Assembly (NCBI GenBank): GCA_002425185.1
Contig: DILT01000017.1
Span: forward strand, 62,001 to 126,000
Reading direction: 5' to 3'
Source: Flammeovirgaceae bacterium UBA5585
GTDB lineage: Bacteria; Bacteroidota; Bacteroidia; Cytophagales; Cyclobacteriaceae
Length of the DNA: 64,000 bases
The notes beneath the pieces are model-generated. The model did no database searches and was not told the origin of the DNA. It worked only from the letters and a program-made list of their open reading frames with translations. The translations under genes were made by a program, and so were the position numbers. Positions 33,669-41,922 of the stretch are shown here, piece after piece; the first letter of the stretch is position 1; every line of letters begins with the position of its first letter.

Positions 33669-34618
33669 AAGCAGCAGTTTACACCCAATATGGAGCCCCC
33701 GAAGTTCTTCAACTTAGGGAAGTAACTAAGCCCGAACCAAGGGACAATGAAATTCTTTTACGAATTAAAGCCACAGCAGTTAATTCAGGTGATGTACGAT
33801 TACGAAGGGCAGATCCATTTGCAGTCAGATTTCTTTTTGGCCTGCTAAAACCTAAGATTAATGTACTGGGAAGTGTTTTTTCCGGTGAAGTTGAAAGTGT
33901 GGGAAAGCTAGTCAAGCGTTTCAAAGTTGGTGATCAGGTTTTTGGGCATACCGATATGAGCTTTGGTGCTTACGCAGAATATATTTGTCTTTCAGAAGAT
34001 GGAACGCTGGCAATTAAACCACCCACTATTTCGCATCAGGAAGCAGCCGTTATTCCTTTTGGCGGTGTTGCGGCTTTGCATTTTATCAAGAAAGCCAGTA
34101 TCAAGGAAAACCAAAAGGTTCTTATAGTTGGTGCATCTGGTGCAGTAGGAAGTGCTGCCGTTCAGTTGGTTAAGTCGTACGGGGCAATTGTTACCGGAGT
34201 GTGCAGCACATCAAATATTGAGTTGGTAAAATCACTTGGTGCCGATAACGTGATTGATTATACAAAGGAAGATTTTACTCAAAGAGGAGAAGTCTATGAT
34301 CTGATTTTTGATACAGTAAATTCAATATCAGTGGCTCGTTCCTTGAGGTCACTCACTAAAAAGGGGACAATGATTTTAAGCGCAGCAGGAATGTTGGAGA
34401 TGCTTCAAGGTCTTTGGGTTTCTGTGACAAGCAACAGAAAAGTATTGACTGGTGTAATAAGCCACAAAGCGGCCGATGCGTCTACTCTCAAAGAACTTGT
34501 TGCGAAAGGAAAGTTCAAACCTGTTATTGATAAAACATTTCCGTTGAGTCAAATTAGAGAAGCTCATGCTTACGTTGAAAAGGGGCACAAAAGAGGAAAC
34601 ATCGCTATTAGCATTTAA
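33665..34618 (+). CDS. NAD(P)-dependent quinone oxidoreductase/zinc-independent MDR-family enzyme, paralogue 1
   Basis: The 317-residue protein is of the medium-chain dehydrogenase family. The N-terminal GroES-like domain opens MKAAVYTQYGAPEVLQLREV. The Rossmann domain carries ILIVGASGAVGSAAVQ-type glycines and SLGADNVIDYTKEDF. No zinc-ligand cysteines are visible, as in quinone oxidoreductases. The enzyme probably reduces quinones or reactive alkenals with NADPH. It overlaps the DJ-1-only gene by 4 bases and precedes a small membrane protein gene by 10. A second, closely related copy lies at 40023. Confidence 0.9.
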   Translation: MKAAVYTQYGAPEVLQLREVTKPEPRDNEILLRIKATAVNSGDVRLRRADPFAVRFLFGLLKPKINVLGSVFSGEVESVGKLVKRFKVGDQVFGHTDMSFGAYAEYICLSEDGTLAIKPPTISHQEAAVIPFGGVAALHFIKKASIKENQKVLIVGASGAVGSAAVQLVKSYGAIVTGVCSTSNIELVKSLGADNVIDYTKEDFTQRGEVYDLIFDTVNSISVARSLRSLTKKGTMILSAAGMLEMLQGLWVSVTSNRKVLTGVISHKAADASTLKELVAKGKFKPVIDKTFPLSQIREAHAYVEKGHKRGNIAISI

Positions 34619-34628
34619 TAATTAAGAT

Positions 34629-35006
34629 ATGACACCCCTTATCATTGGTCTTTGTACAACAGTAGCAATAATCGCTTTCGCAGAGATCTTTAGGAAAATT
34701 GACCTTAAACTCTTCGCTTCATTATCCTTAGCAGTGATACCGTTTATTTACATAGGATTTTCAATCGATCTTCCTGGTCTTATTCTTACAGTTCCGGCTG
34801 CATCCATATTCTTACTCTTTGCTTATTGGGGGTATAAAAGGAATTACTTGCTCACCGTTATTGGGCTCGCACTCCATGGGTTATGGGATATTGTCTTTCC
34901 CCACGTAAGCACGGTGGCACCACATGGATATGATGTATTTTGTATTACCATAGATATACTGCTTGCCTTATACTTCTACTTAAAATTGAAGCCAGCGAAA
35001 ACATAA
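34629..35006 (+). CDS. Small integral membrane protein (DUF6010-like)
   Basis: The 125 residues form four hydrophobic segments with a conserved-looking GLALHGLWDIVFPH motif near residue 80 that could place His and Asp at the membrane. I think this matches the DUF6010 group, but without a search the name is tentative. It is the last gene of the box-B operon, 10 bases after the oxidoreductase. No function is known. Confidence 0.7.
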   Translation: MTPLIIGLCTTVAIIAFAEIFRKIDLKLFASLSLAVIPFIYIGFSIDLPGLILTVPAASIFLLFAYWGYKRNYLLTVIGLALHGLWDIVFPHVSTVAPHGYDVFCITIDILLALYFYLKLKPAKT

Positions 35007-35111
35007 TTCTGTAAGGTATTTTTTAAGAGATAACATCTTTAAAGGGCCTTCCATGGTTTAGCTACCTTTAGAAATTATCGGTAACTTGTCATTCATAACA
35101 AGTAAACAGGT

Positions 35112-36023
35112 ATGTTGAAGATAGCTTTTATTGTTCCTCCCCATGTTGAGCTATTGGATCTTGCAGGGCCGGCTCAGGTATTTACAGAGGCCAAGGCACA
35201 TGGACTTGATGCAGCGATTGAGTTTTACAGTTATCATGATAGAATTAATTCTACATCAGGGGTTGGTTTCGGTGAAATAAAAAATTACAAAGAGGCTAAT
35301 TTGAATGCAGGTGAATTTGTATTTATGCCGGGTACGGATCACGAATATTTGCAAAGCACTCAGTTTAGAACAGAGAGAGATTTTTTTACATGGCTAGCAC
35401 AATGTGCTGACAAGAACATAAACACCTGCTCGATATGTACAGGTGCCTTTTTTTTAGGTGAAGCTGGGTTGCTGGATGGCAGGGAATGCACCACGCATTG
35501 GAGACGAACGGATGAACTGAAGGCCCGTTTTCCAAAAGCAAAAGTGCTGGCTGACATTCTATTTGTAAAGAGTGAAAATATCTACACGAGCGCGGGCATC
35601 AGTGCCGGCATAGATCTGGCTCTTTCTATTTTGGAAGATTTGAAAGGTCCCAACTTTGTACATAAAGTGGCCAGGGGACTTGTAGTTTATCATAGGCGTG
35701 ACCCCACACATTCACAAAAGAGCATTTACCTTGATTTCAGAAATCACTTAAACCCCAAAATACATGAGGTCCAGGATTATCTTGTAAATAATCTCGAAAA
35801 GGAAAACTCAATTGAGACGTTGGCTGAAATGGTAGCCATGAGCCCACGTAATCTGAGCCGGGTTTTTAAAGAGTCTACAGGGCTGACTATTGTTGAGTAT
35901 CTTACAGAGCTTCGCAGGGAAACAGCAAAAACACTACTCAATAATCCTGATTACACCATCGATTATATTGCTTCGCAATGTGGGTTTAAAACAGCAAGAC
36001 AGCTTCAGAGAATTTTGAAGTAG
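35112..36023 (+). CDS. GlxA-family regulator, paralogue 3, truncated at the C-terminus
   Basis: The 303 residues comprise a DJ-1/PfpI domain (Cys109 in SICTGAFFLG) and an AraC DNA-binding domain with both helix-turn-helix units (SIETLAEMVAMSPRNLSRVF and IDYIASQCGFKTARQLQRIL). Compared with paralogue 1 it lacks about the last 12 residues: it stops at QLQRILK just where a dispersed repeat remnant begins, so the repeat probably arrived there and clipped the end. Because both recognition helices survive, it may still bind DNA. A 6-bp inverted repeat (ACTTGT, 35084-35089; ACAAGT, 35098-35103) precedes the start. It likely descends from the same ancestor as the DJ-1-only gene upstream. Confidence 0.87.
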   Translation: MLKIAFIVPPHVELLDLAGPAQVFTEAKAHGLDAAIEFYSYHDRINSTSGVGFGEIKNYKEANLNAGEFVFMPGTDHEYLQSTQFRTERDFFTWLAQCADKNINTCSICTGAFFLGEAGLLDGRECTTHWRRTDELKARFPKAKVLADILFVKSENIYTSAGISAGIDLALSILEDLKGPNFVHKVARGLVVYHRRDPTHSQKSIYLDFRNHLNPKIHEVQDYLVNNLEKENSIETLAEMVAMSPRNLSRVFKESTGLTIVEYLTELRRETAKTLLNNPDYTIDYIASQCGFKTARQLQRILK

Positions 36024-36029
36024 TCGGTT

Positions 36030-36085
36030 AGGCCTGGAGCCAAAGTAACTAACGCAGTCCCTGCCTGCAGCAGACAGGCGCAACA
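36030..36085 (+). repeat. Dispersed repeat, type 1 tail (partial copy)
   Basis: GGCCTGGAGCC, AAAG, AACGC and CCTGCCT...CAGGCGCAAC align with the tail of 28756-28922 and its CCTGCC block. It begins within a few bases of the stop codon of GlxA paralogue 3. Confidence 0.55.
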
Positions 36086-36199
36086 AGATTATATAAATCT
36101 TGCTCGGTTAATCTGTAATCATTTTAGAGCTTGCCATACTTAGTACAGTGAAGTATATAGACACCGCACACCATGCCCGAAGATAAAAATTTGTAACTA

Positions 36200-36270
36200 T
36201 TTCACGGGCCAAGCCATCGCGCCACCACGCATTTGGGTCGGGCCAGCGCACTGCGTTACTTAACATAATC
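36200..36270 (+). repeat. Dispersed repeat, type 2 (copy 2)
   Basis: TTTCACG, CCATCGCGCCACC, TTTGGG and GGGCCA align with 22942-23009, and the copy ends TTAACATAATC, the same short motif that ends type 1 copies. It fills the space before the AraC gene at 36306. Confidence 0.6.
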
Positions 36271-36305
36271 TGGTTTAGTAACTTAATAGCTATATTTTTG
36301 GATAG

Positions 36306-37169
36306 ATGAAGACAATCCCCATCCGGTCTATTCAGCCACAAGAGTTTAAGGCTAATCTTTTGGAAGGCTTCAAAATCAGAAGCATTGAAGAAGTATTGGC
36401 CGGAAAAGATATGAGCCAGGACCTTCACCGGCACGATTTCTATTTTATTATGGTGTTTTGTAAGGGATCCGGCATCCATACGATTGACTTTGTGGAATAC
36501 CCCGTAAAGACCCACTCAATCTTCATGATGCGGCCGGGACAAGTACACAAGCTACAACTAACGGCCGGTAGCGAGGGGTATTTGCTGGAGTTCAGCAAAG
36601 ATTTTCGATTTCTGTCCACAACAGGTAACGAACTACTTCGCAAAGCTACTAACCGCAGTTACTGTCAATTGGATAAAGTTGGGAACGGTGCGTTGTGCGC
36701 CATTCTGCAAACCATGTTGGATGAATTTCGCGTCAGGCAGGAAGGTTTTGAGAACGTGATCAAAGCAACCCTGGAAATTTTCCTTATTCAGTATCTCCGG
36801 TATCGTCAGAGAAATCAAAAGATCGACAACAACAAAGCCAATCGTTATCAGCAAGAAAAGCTTCAAGAGTTTTTAGACTTGCTGGAGGTGAACATCAACA
36901 CCGAGAAACGTGCTGCCGCTTATGCCGACAGGATGCACCTCTCCCCCTTTCAACTCAATTCCATCACTAAAAACCTACTCGGAAAAACCGTTGCTGAACT
37001 CATTGAAGACCAAATTCTGCTGGAAGCCAAACGACATCTTTTGGCTACTTCAAACCAGGTAAACCAGATTGCTTTTCAATTAGGATATGAAGATGTATCC
37101 TACTTTATCCGCTTCTTTAAAAAACTTACCGGCCATACACCGGAAGCTTTTCGTAAGAACTTTCATTAA
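36306..37169 (+). CDS. AraC-family regulator with cupin-like sensor domain
   Basis: The 287-residue protein has an N-terminal cupin-like region (HRHDFYFIMVFCKGSGIHTIDF with a conserved HRHDFY) and a C-terminal AraC domain (about 185-287), including RAAAYADRMHLSPFQLNSITKNLLG and NQIAFQLGYEDVSYFIRFFKK. Such regulators usually sense small aromatic or lipid ligands. The next genes downstream on the same strand (small membrane protein, FAD oxidoreductase, outer-membrane protein) are led by a -7 element at 37219, so they are the likely targets. The ligand is unknown. Confidence 0.88.
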   Translation: MKTIPIRSIQPQEFKANLLEGFKIRSIEEVLAGKDMSQDLHRHDFYFIMVFCKGSGIHTIDFVEYPVKTHSIFMMRPGQVHKLQLTAGSEGYLLEFSKDFRFLSTTGNELLRKATNRSYCQLDKVGNGALCAILQTMLDEFRVRQEGFENVIKATLEIFLIQYLRYRQRNQKIDNNKANRYQQEKLQEFLDLLEVNINTEKRAAAYADRMHLSPFQLNSITKNLLGKTVAELIEDQILLEAKRHLLATSNQVNQIAFQLGYEDVSYFIRFFKKLTGHTPEAFRKNFH

Positions 37170-37218
37170 GTCCCATCCGACTTCATAATCGTCCTATCTC
37201 ACTAGCGTTGCTTGCCTA

Positions 37219-37226
37219 TACTTTTG
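37219..37226 (+). promoter_or_regulatory. -7 element before the FAD oxidoreductase operon
   Basis: TACTTTTG matches TAnnTTTG exactly, 29 bases before the ATG at 37256. No -33 element fits at the usual distance, so activation by the adjacent AraC protein is plausible. Confidence 0.45.
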
Positions 37227-37255
37227 CTTCCAGTTAAGCAAAACAAAAGCAACGC

Positions 37256-37480
37256 ATGAAAACAAAAATGAAATTAATGGCATCGCTCAAAATTTGGGCT
37301 GTCATCTACCCTTCTATTACGCTGTTTCTCTATCTGTTCGGAGAGGCACTATCGGTACTTCCTCTGTATCAACGTACCTTCTTACTCACCATTACCCTGG
37401 TGCCATGGATTGTATTTGTTGGTGTTCCATTCGTGGATGTTATTCTAAAAAAAATATCGTCTGAACCCACTGCAAAGTAA
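37256..37480 (+). CDS. Small membrane protein, unknown
   Basis: The 74 residues contain two hydrophobic segments (WAVIYPSITLFLYLFGEAL and FLLTITLVPWIVFVGVPFV) joined by a short polar loop, with basic ends. The next gene begins 5 bases after the stop, so it is co-transcribed with the FAD oxidoreductase. I do not recognise a family, and no catalytic motif is visible. Confidence 0.65.
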   Translation: MKTKMKLMASLKIWAVIYPSITLFLYLFGEALSVLPLYQRTFLLTITLVPWIVFVGVPFVDVILKKISSEPTAK

Positions 37481-37485
37481 AGAAG

Positions 37486-38508
37486 ATGAATGCAGCGGGT
37501 CATCAAGCGCTAATGGGCAGAAGAACATTTCTTCAGCAATTCAGCGCACTGACGGCCGCTGCTATTCCTCATTTATCCATAGATTCAAAAGTCAATAGCA
37601 AAAGAATGAAAGAGAAATTTGATGCCATTATTGTAGGCGGAAGCTATGCAGGACTGTCTGCCGCGATGGCGTTGGGTCGTGCATTACGGAAGGTGTTGCT
37701 AATTGATGCGGGTAAGCCAGCTAATCGATTTACACCCTACTCCCATAATTTTATAACGCACGATGGAAAACGCCCGGATGAAATTGCAACATTGGCACGC
37801 CAACAGGTAGCCAAGTATTCATCAGTCCAACAAGTTGAAGGATTCGTTGTCAGTACAGAGAAAGTTGAACAGGAATTTATAGTCGGACTTGATACGGGAG
37901 ATCAATTCGTTTCCACAAAACTCATTTTCGCGACAGGCATAGTTGACCTGATGCCCGCTATTCCTGGTTTTGCAGATTGCTGGGGCAAGTCAGTTCTCCA
38001 TTGCCCCTACTGCCATGGCTATGAAGTACGAAATACCAGAACCGGAATTCTGGGCAACGGTGACTATGCCTTTGACTTTGGTTCGCTCATTTCCAATTGG
38101 ACGCGCGAACTCATCATCTTCACCAACGGTCCTGCCACTTTAAATGAAGAGCAAAAGTCAAAATTGGATCAACACCACATCCCGGTTGTAGAGCATCGGA
38201 TAAAGGCGCTTCACCATGATCAGGGTTATCTGAAAAGCATTTCATTTGAAAATGGGCGCTCAACTATGGTGTCTACCCTCTATGCCCGGCCTGAATTTAA
38301 ACAGCATACCAATCTCCCTGCCCAATTGGGTTGTGAGCTAACACCCGAAGGGTATATCAAAACCGATTCATCACACAGAACAACGGTGCCTGGCGTATAT
38401 GCCTGTGGCGATAATGTTACCCGACTCCGTACCGTGTCCAATGCTGTTGCTATGGGAACTGTTGCCGGCATGATGGCTAACAAAGATTTAATTACAGAAA
38501 CCTTTTAA
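37486..38508 (+). CDS. FAD-dependent thioredoxin-reductase-like oxidoreductase
   Basis: The 340-residue protein has FAD-binding GGSYAG (51-56) after an N-terminal extension with GRRTFLQQFSALTAAA, which resembles a Tat signal. If the start is instead M41 the extension vanishes. A CxxC pair, C173 and C176 in HCPYCHGYE, is placed as in thioredoxin reductases and related thiol oxidoreductases. The final GVYACGD motif near residue 305 binds FAD. It may reduce or oxidise a disulfide or a small thiol, with NADPH. It follows a small membrane protein by 5 bases and precedes an outer-membrane protein by 23. Confidence 0.88.
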   Translation: MNAAGHQALMGRRTFLQQFSALTAAAIPHLSIDSKVNSKRMKEKFDAIIVGGSYAGLSAAMALGRALRKVLLIDAGKPANRFTPYSHNFITHDGKRPDEIATLARQQVAKYSSVQQVEGFVVSTEKVEQEFIVGLDTGDQFVSTKLIFATGIVDLMPAIPGFADCWGKSVLHCPYCHGYEVRNTRTGILGNGDYAFDFGSLISNWTRELIIFTNGPATLNEEQKSKLDQHHIPVVEHRIKALHHDQGYLKSISFENGRSTMVSTLYARPEFKQHTNLPAQLGCELTPEGYIKTDSSHRTTVPGVYACGDNVTRLRTVSNAVAMGTVAGMMANKDLITETF

Positions 38509-38531
38509 TCACAACATAAGCAAAAATCAAA

Positions 38532-39224
38532 ATGAAACACGTAACACACTCTGCAAACACCATTAACAGAAAAGATCGCGTTAATGGAAAACTGACTCGC
38601 TTAAATTTTATAGTCGGTTTGATTCTAATGACCACCCTCTATTCATTCGGTCAAAGTAGTCATGTTGCAATTGTTGTAACCACAACGGATGTAAACTTTA
38701 ATTATGGTGGGAAGAATGCCGAACTAAGATCTTCCAAAGAAAACGTGCGTGCCCTCCGGGCCGGTCTGTCCTTCCAGGCAGGTGTAACCAAACATTTCTC
38801 CTGGGTAGGTGAACTTTACTATGCCATCAAAGGTGGAACACTCAGTGTTGGCAATGGTTTAACGCAAGATAAGTCCACCCTGAAATTATATTCTGCTGAA
38901 CTACCGTTAATGGCTCGCGTTCACATGGGCCGCTTCTATCTTAATTCTGGTCCGTATGTCTCTTACATTTTTTCAGGTCGGATGAATACCAGCGGGCCGG
39001 AAGCCGGAAACGTTTCCTTCAATAATACCGATGGCTTTAGGCGATTCGACTGGGGTTGGCAAGCCGGTGCAGGATATGTATTTGATGTGAAGAAAAGCAA
39101 GCTTGCCATTGATGTACGCTATGGTCACGGATTGACTTCCTTATCACGAGATATTATTCGTTATAATCAGATGCTCAGCATCAGCGTCAGCATGTTTAAG
39201 CCTTTTAAGAAAAATATTTTCTAA
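38532..39224 (+). CDS. PorT-like outer-membrane beta-barrel protein
   Basis: The 230-residue protein has an N-terminal hydrophobic segment (LNFIVGLILMTTLYSFG) and a series of amphipathic strands, including GRFYLNSGPYVSYIFSGRM and KLAIDVRYGHGLTSL. It fits the outer-membrane beta-barrel (PorT-like) families of Bacteroidota, and no plug or transport motif is seen. It lies 23 bases behind the FAD oxidoreductase and 13 before the DUF4386 gene, so it belongs to the same operon. Function not known. Confidence 0.7.
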   Translation: MKHVTHSANTINRKDRVNGKLTRLNFIVGLILMTTLYSFGQSSHVAIVVTTTDVNFNYGGKNAELRSSKENVRALRAGLSFQAGVTKHFSWVGELYYAIKGGTLSVGNGLTQDKSTLKLYSAELPLMARVHMGRFYLNSGPYVSYIFSGRMNTSGPEAGNVSFNNTDGFRRFDWGWQAGAGYVFDVKKSKLAIDVRYGHGLTSLSRDIIRYNQMLSISVSMFKPFKKNIF

Positions 39225-39237
39225 CAGAATTTTACCG

Positions 39238-39900
39238 ATGACTCCGCTGCGTAAAACTTCGCTGACGGCAGGTATACTTTACCTGCTCACCTTTGTCTCT
39301 ATTCCTACTTTTATCCTCTATGGTCCGATTCACGAATTGGATTTCATACTGGGTGCTGATTCAGACACCAACGTTATCATTGGAAATATTCTTGAATTGG
39401 TTGTGGCATTAGCCGGTATAGGTACTGCCGTAGTATTATATCCAGTTCTCAAAAAGCAAAACGAAGCGATGTCTCTCGCTTTAGTAAGTGCAAGAATACT
39501 CGAAGCCGCTACCATATTCGCTGGGGTATTGTTTTTGCTTACGGTGGTAACCTTACACCGGTCATCGGTCGGAACAGAAGCATTGACGATAAGTCGCACG
39601 CTAGTTACTATGTATGACCGCATGTTTCTGATCGGGCAAAGCCTGATGCCGGCTGTGGATGATATGTTGTTGGGCCTCTTGCTGTATCACTCAAGACTGG
39701 TACCGAGAGGACTTTCTATTATTGGAATTATCGGTGGGCCAGTACTTTTAGCCGGTACTTTCTCGGTTATGTTCGGGTTACTTGATCAGCGTGAACCCCT
39801 GGCAGGATTAAGTGCACTATTCGTTGCTGTCTTCGAGTTTTCGTTAGGTATTTATCTTATCACAAAAGGATTTAAGTCAGGAACTTTGAATAAATCATAA
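39238..39900 (+). CDS. DUF4386 integral membrane protein
   Basis: The 220 residues form about six hydrophobic segments, starting RKTSLTAGILYLLTFVSIP, with the usual DUF4386 pattern GNILELVVALAGIGTAVVLYP and LARILEAATI-type second half. The family is common in Bacteroidota with no known activity. It closes the AraC-FAD oxidoreductase cluster (13-base gap). A second DUF4386 gene lies at 45176. Confidence 0.82.
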   Translation: MTPLRKTSLTAGILYLLTFVSIPTFILYGPIHELDFILGADSDTNVIIGNILELVVALAGIGTAVVLYPVLKKQNEAMSLALVSARILEAATIFAGVLFLLTVVTLHRSSVGTEALTISRTLVTMYDRMFLIGQSLMPAVDDMLLGLLLYHSRLVPRGLSIIGIIGGPVLLAGTFSVMFGLLDQREPLAGLSALFVAVFEFSLGIYLITKGFKSGTLNKS

Positions 39901-40022
39901 CCTTTAGGCAGATGCAAGTTTCGGACTGGAAGCAGCATAGTAAGTTGGGGACTTTAACTATCTTAACCACGTGTCTGGATTTCAGGCACATAACAATTAG
40001 GTAATCTTAAAATAGCTATAAA

Positions 40023-40916
40023 ATGAAAGCAGTTGTTTACGAGCGTTATGGGGAACCCGAGGTGTTAGAACTTCGGGAAATACCGAAACCCACACCGAGA
40101 AAAAATGAAGTTCTTGTCAAAGTTTATGCTACCACCGTAACGGCTGGTGATTGGAGAATGCGAAAGGCCGATCCATTCTTAGCACGGTTGTTCAACGGTT
40201 TGTTCAAGCCCAGAAGAGTGAAGATTTTAGGATTTGAACTTGCTGGCGTGGTGGAAGAAGTTGGTCAGGATGTGAAAACGTTTAAGAAAGGAGATGAAGT
40301 GTTTGCTTCCTGTGGATTCAAGTTTGGTGCTTATGCCGAATACAAGTGCATGGAGGTAAATGATTCGATTGCGCTTAAACCAAAGAATATGACGTTTGAA
40401 GAAGCGGCTGCTGTTCCTATTGGTGGACTAACTGCGTTGCGCTTTATTCAATCATCAGGTTTGAAAGCGGGTGATAATATTTTGATTTACGGAGCCTCGG
40501 GCAGTGTGGGAACATTTGCCGTACAGATAGCCAAGGCGGTTGGAGCTCATGTGACAGCTGTGTGTAGTGGTTCTAACATAGATCTGGTAAAATCTCTGGG
40601 CGCAGATGCGGTGATCGACTATACACGAGATGATTTCACCAAAATCCTCTCTTCATTCGATGTAGTCTTTGATGCGGTTGGAAAGACATCCAAATCGGCA
40701 TGCAAAGATTTGTTGAAGCCAAGCGGAAAGTATGTGACAGTGACGGGCTCTCCCAAAGAAGGTATCAACGATTTAGTACAGTTAAAGGAACTGATCGAAG
40801 CAGGAAAATTAAAATCTGTACTTGATCGGAATTATCCTTTGGAACAAATTCGTGAAGCCCATGCTTATGTTGAGTCATTTCGCAAAAGAGGAAATGTGAT
40901 TGTTAACGTTGTATAA
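40023..40916 (+). CDS. NAD(P)-dependent quinone oxidoreductase/MDR-family enzyme, paralogue 2
   Basis: The 297-residue protein resembles paralogue 1 at 33665 throughout (MKAVVYERYGEPEVLELREI, GASGSVGTFAVQIAKAVGA, SLGADAVIDYTRDDFTK, EAHAYVESFRKRGNVIV), but it is about 20 residues shorter. It has a glycine-rich NAD(P) motif and no zinc cysteines. A reductive detoxification role (quinones, alkenals) is likely from the family. It stands alone with 122 bases upstream and a dispersed repeat starting 14 bases after its stop. It probably arose with paralogue 1 by duplication or by two gains. Confidence 0.9.
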   Translation: MKAVVYERYGEPEVLELREIPKPTPRKNEVLVKVYATTVTAGDWRMRKADPFLARLFNGLFKPRRVKILGFELAGVVEEVGQDVKTFKKGDEVFASCGFKFGAYAEYKCMEVNDSIALKPKNMTFEEAAAVPIGGLTALRFIQSSGLKAGDNILIYGASGSVGTFAVQIAKAVGAHVTAVCSGSNIDLVKSLGADAVIDYTRDDFTKILSSFDVVFDAVGKTSKSACKDLLKPSGKYVTVTGSPKEGINDLVQLKELIEAGKLKSVLDRNYPLEQIREAHAYVESFRKRGNVIVNVV

Positions 40917-40929
40917 ACAATTGTATCGT

Positions 40930-40991
40930 CATTCATTGTCCATATCGCGCACCACCCACCTCCAACAATCGCCCTTGAGTTTACGCTGTCC
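40930..40991 (+). repeat. Dispersed repeat, type 1 head (partial copy)
   Basis: CATTGTC, TCGCGCACC, CCACCTCC, CGCCCTTGAGT and CGCTGTCC align, with drift, to 41923-41981. The copy runs into box C at 40988. Confidence 0.45.
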
Positions 40992-41043
40992 TTTTATGAC
41001 GCCCAGTTGACCTAGGATCATAGGTCAGTTCAGCGGACTTTTG
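40988..41043 (+). promoter_or_regulatory. Promoter with 28-bp box (site C)
   Basis: The box at 40988-41015 carries GTCCTTTT, TGACGCC and GTTGACCT like sites A and B, with a few differences in the centre. Exactly 20 bases later is GACTTTTG (41036-41043), and the ATG at 41126 is 82 bases further. It also holds a 6-bp inverted repeat GACCTA (41009-41014) / TAGGTC (41021-41026) not present in A or B. Confidence 0.65.
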
Positions 41044-41125
41044 TTTCATCAAAAGCGTAGCACCTTACATGTCATAACTTAATATAAGCCGTGTGTCAAA
41101 TACAATAACCATAATAGATAAATAA

Positions 41126-41800
41126 ATGAAACAAAAAATGAAATCAACTAACATTAACTACACCTTAGATAGTAAAAAGGTATTCACAGCTTTTGCTGTT
41201 CTGTCTACCCTATTGGGAATAATATTCCTTATTATAACGCTTTTACAAAAACCACCATTACCTCATGAAGTATCAGGCTATTTCGAAAGTAATCAGGGTG
41301 GGTTCATTTTGTTTGCAACGCTGTCGCTCATTTGGTCAGTTGTTACTATTCCCACCATTGTAGCACTTGGTCAGGTAATTAAAAATCCTGCAAACAAAGG
41401 CCTTAAATCATCAGCAGTTCTACTGACTTCGACCGGGATTTTATTGAATGGCATTATTTCTTTCCTCTATGTAGGAGCCCTCATTTCCATATGGAGCACT
41501 AGAAATATCCCAGGCGCCAATAGTGACTATGAAATGTCAATTTGGACAAATCTATTTTATTTCATGAGCGATCCTGCATTGATGATATGGGGTTTGGGGC
41601 AGTTACTGTTTGGATATCTTCTATTATCCAATTCAATTTTTCCCAAATGGGTTGGCATAGTTGCAATTATCGGTGGATTCGCAGGCGTGCTTACGTTGGC
41701 GGTATATCAAACGCCCATTTTAGCGATCTTACAAATGTTAACATTTGTGGTTCTGACCGGTTACTTTAGTTTGTTTTTACTAAGGAACAAAAATAGCTAA
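41126..41800 (+). CDS. Integral membrane protein, six segments, unknown
   Basis: The 224 residues have about six hydrophobic segments (AFAVLSTLLGIIFLIITLL, FILFATLSLIWSVVTIPTIVALG and others) and no catalytic motif. The layout resembles DUF4386 proteins but similarity is weak. A second methionine (K-M-K at residue 5) is an alternative start. Its promoter carries box C, so it joins the multicopper oxidase and esterase operon in a predicted regulon. A type 1 repeat lies 122 bases after the stop. Confidence 0.75.
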   Translation: MKQKMKSTNINYTLDSKKVFTAFAVLSTLLGIIFLIITLLQKPPLPHEVSGYFESNQGGFILFATLSLIWSVVTIPTIVALGQVIKNPANKGLKSSAVLLTSTGILLNGIISFLYVGALISIWSTRNIPGANSDYEMSIWTNLFYFMSDPALMIWGLGQLLFGYLLLSNSIFPKWVGIVAIIGGFAGVLTLAVYQTPILAILQMLTFVVLTGYFSLFLLRNKNS

Positions 41801-41922
41801 GTCTTTTCAAAAAGGTAGTCGATGATTGAGACCTTATCCGGAGGGTTTGGCATGAGTATTATGATTCAACATCTTCCTAAAAACTGAACTCATCAGCTAC
41901 ACACAACATGTCCCGATTCACC

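Noticed and set aside
36108..36515. A 135-codon minus-strand frame before the AraC gene
   Set aside because: It overlaps the repeat copy and the start of the AraC gene. The translation resembles no family.
37186..37226. A fourth copy of the 28-bp box before the small membrane protein
   Set aside because: GTCC is present, but TGACGCC and GTTGACCT are missing and the distance to the -7 element is wrong.
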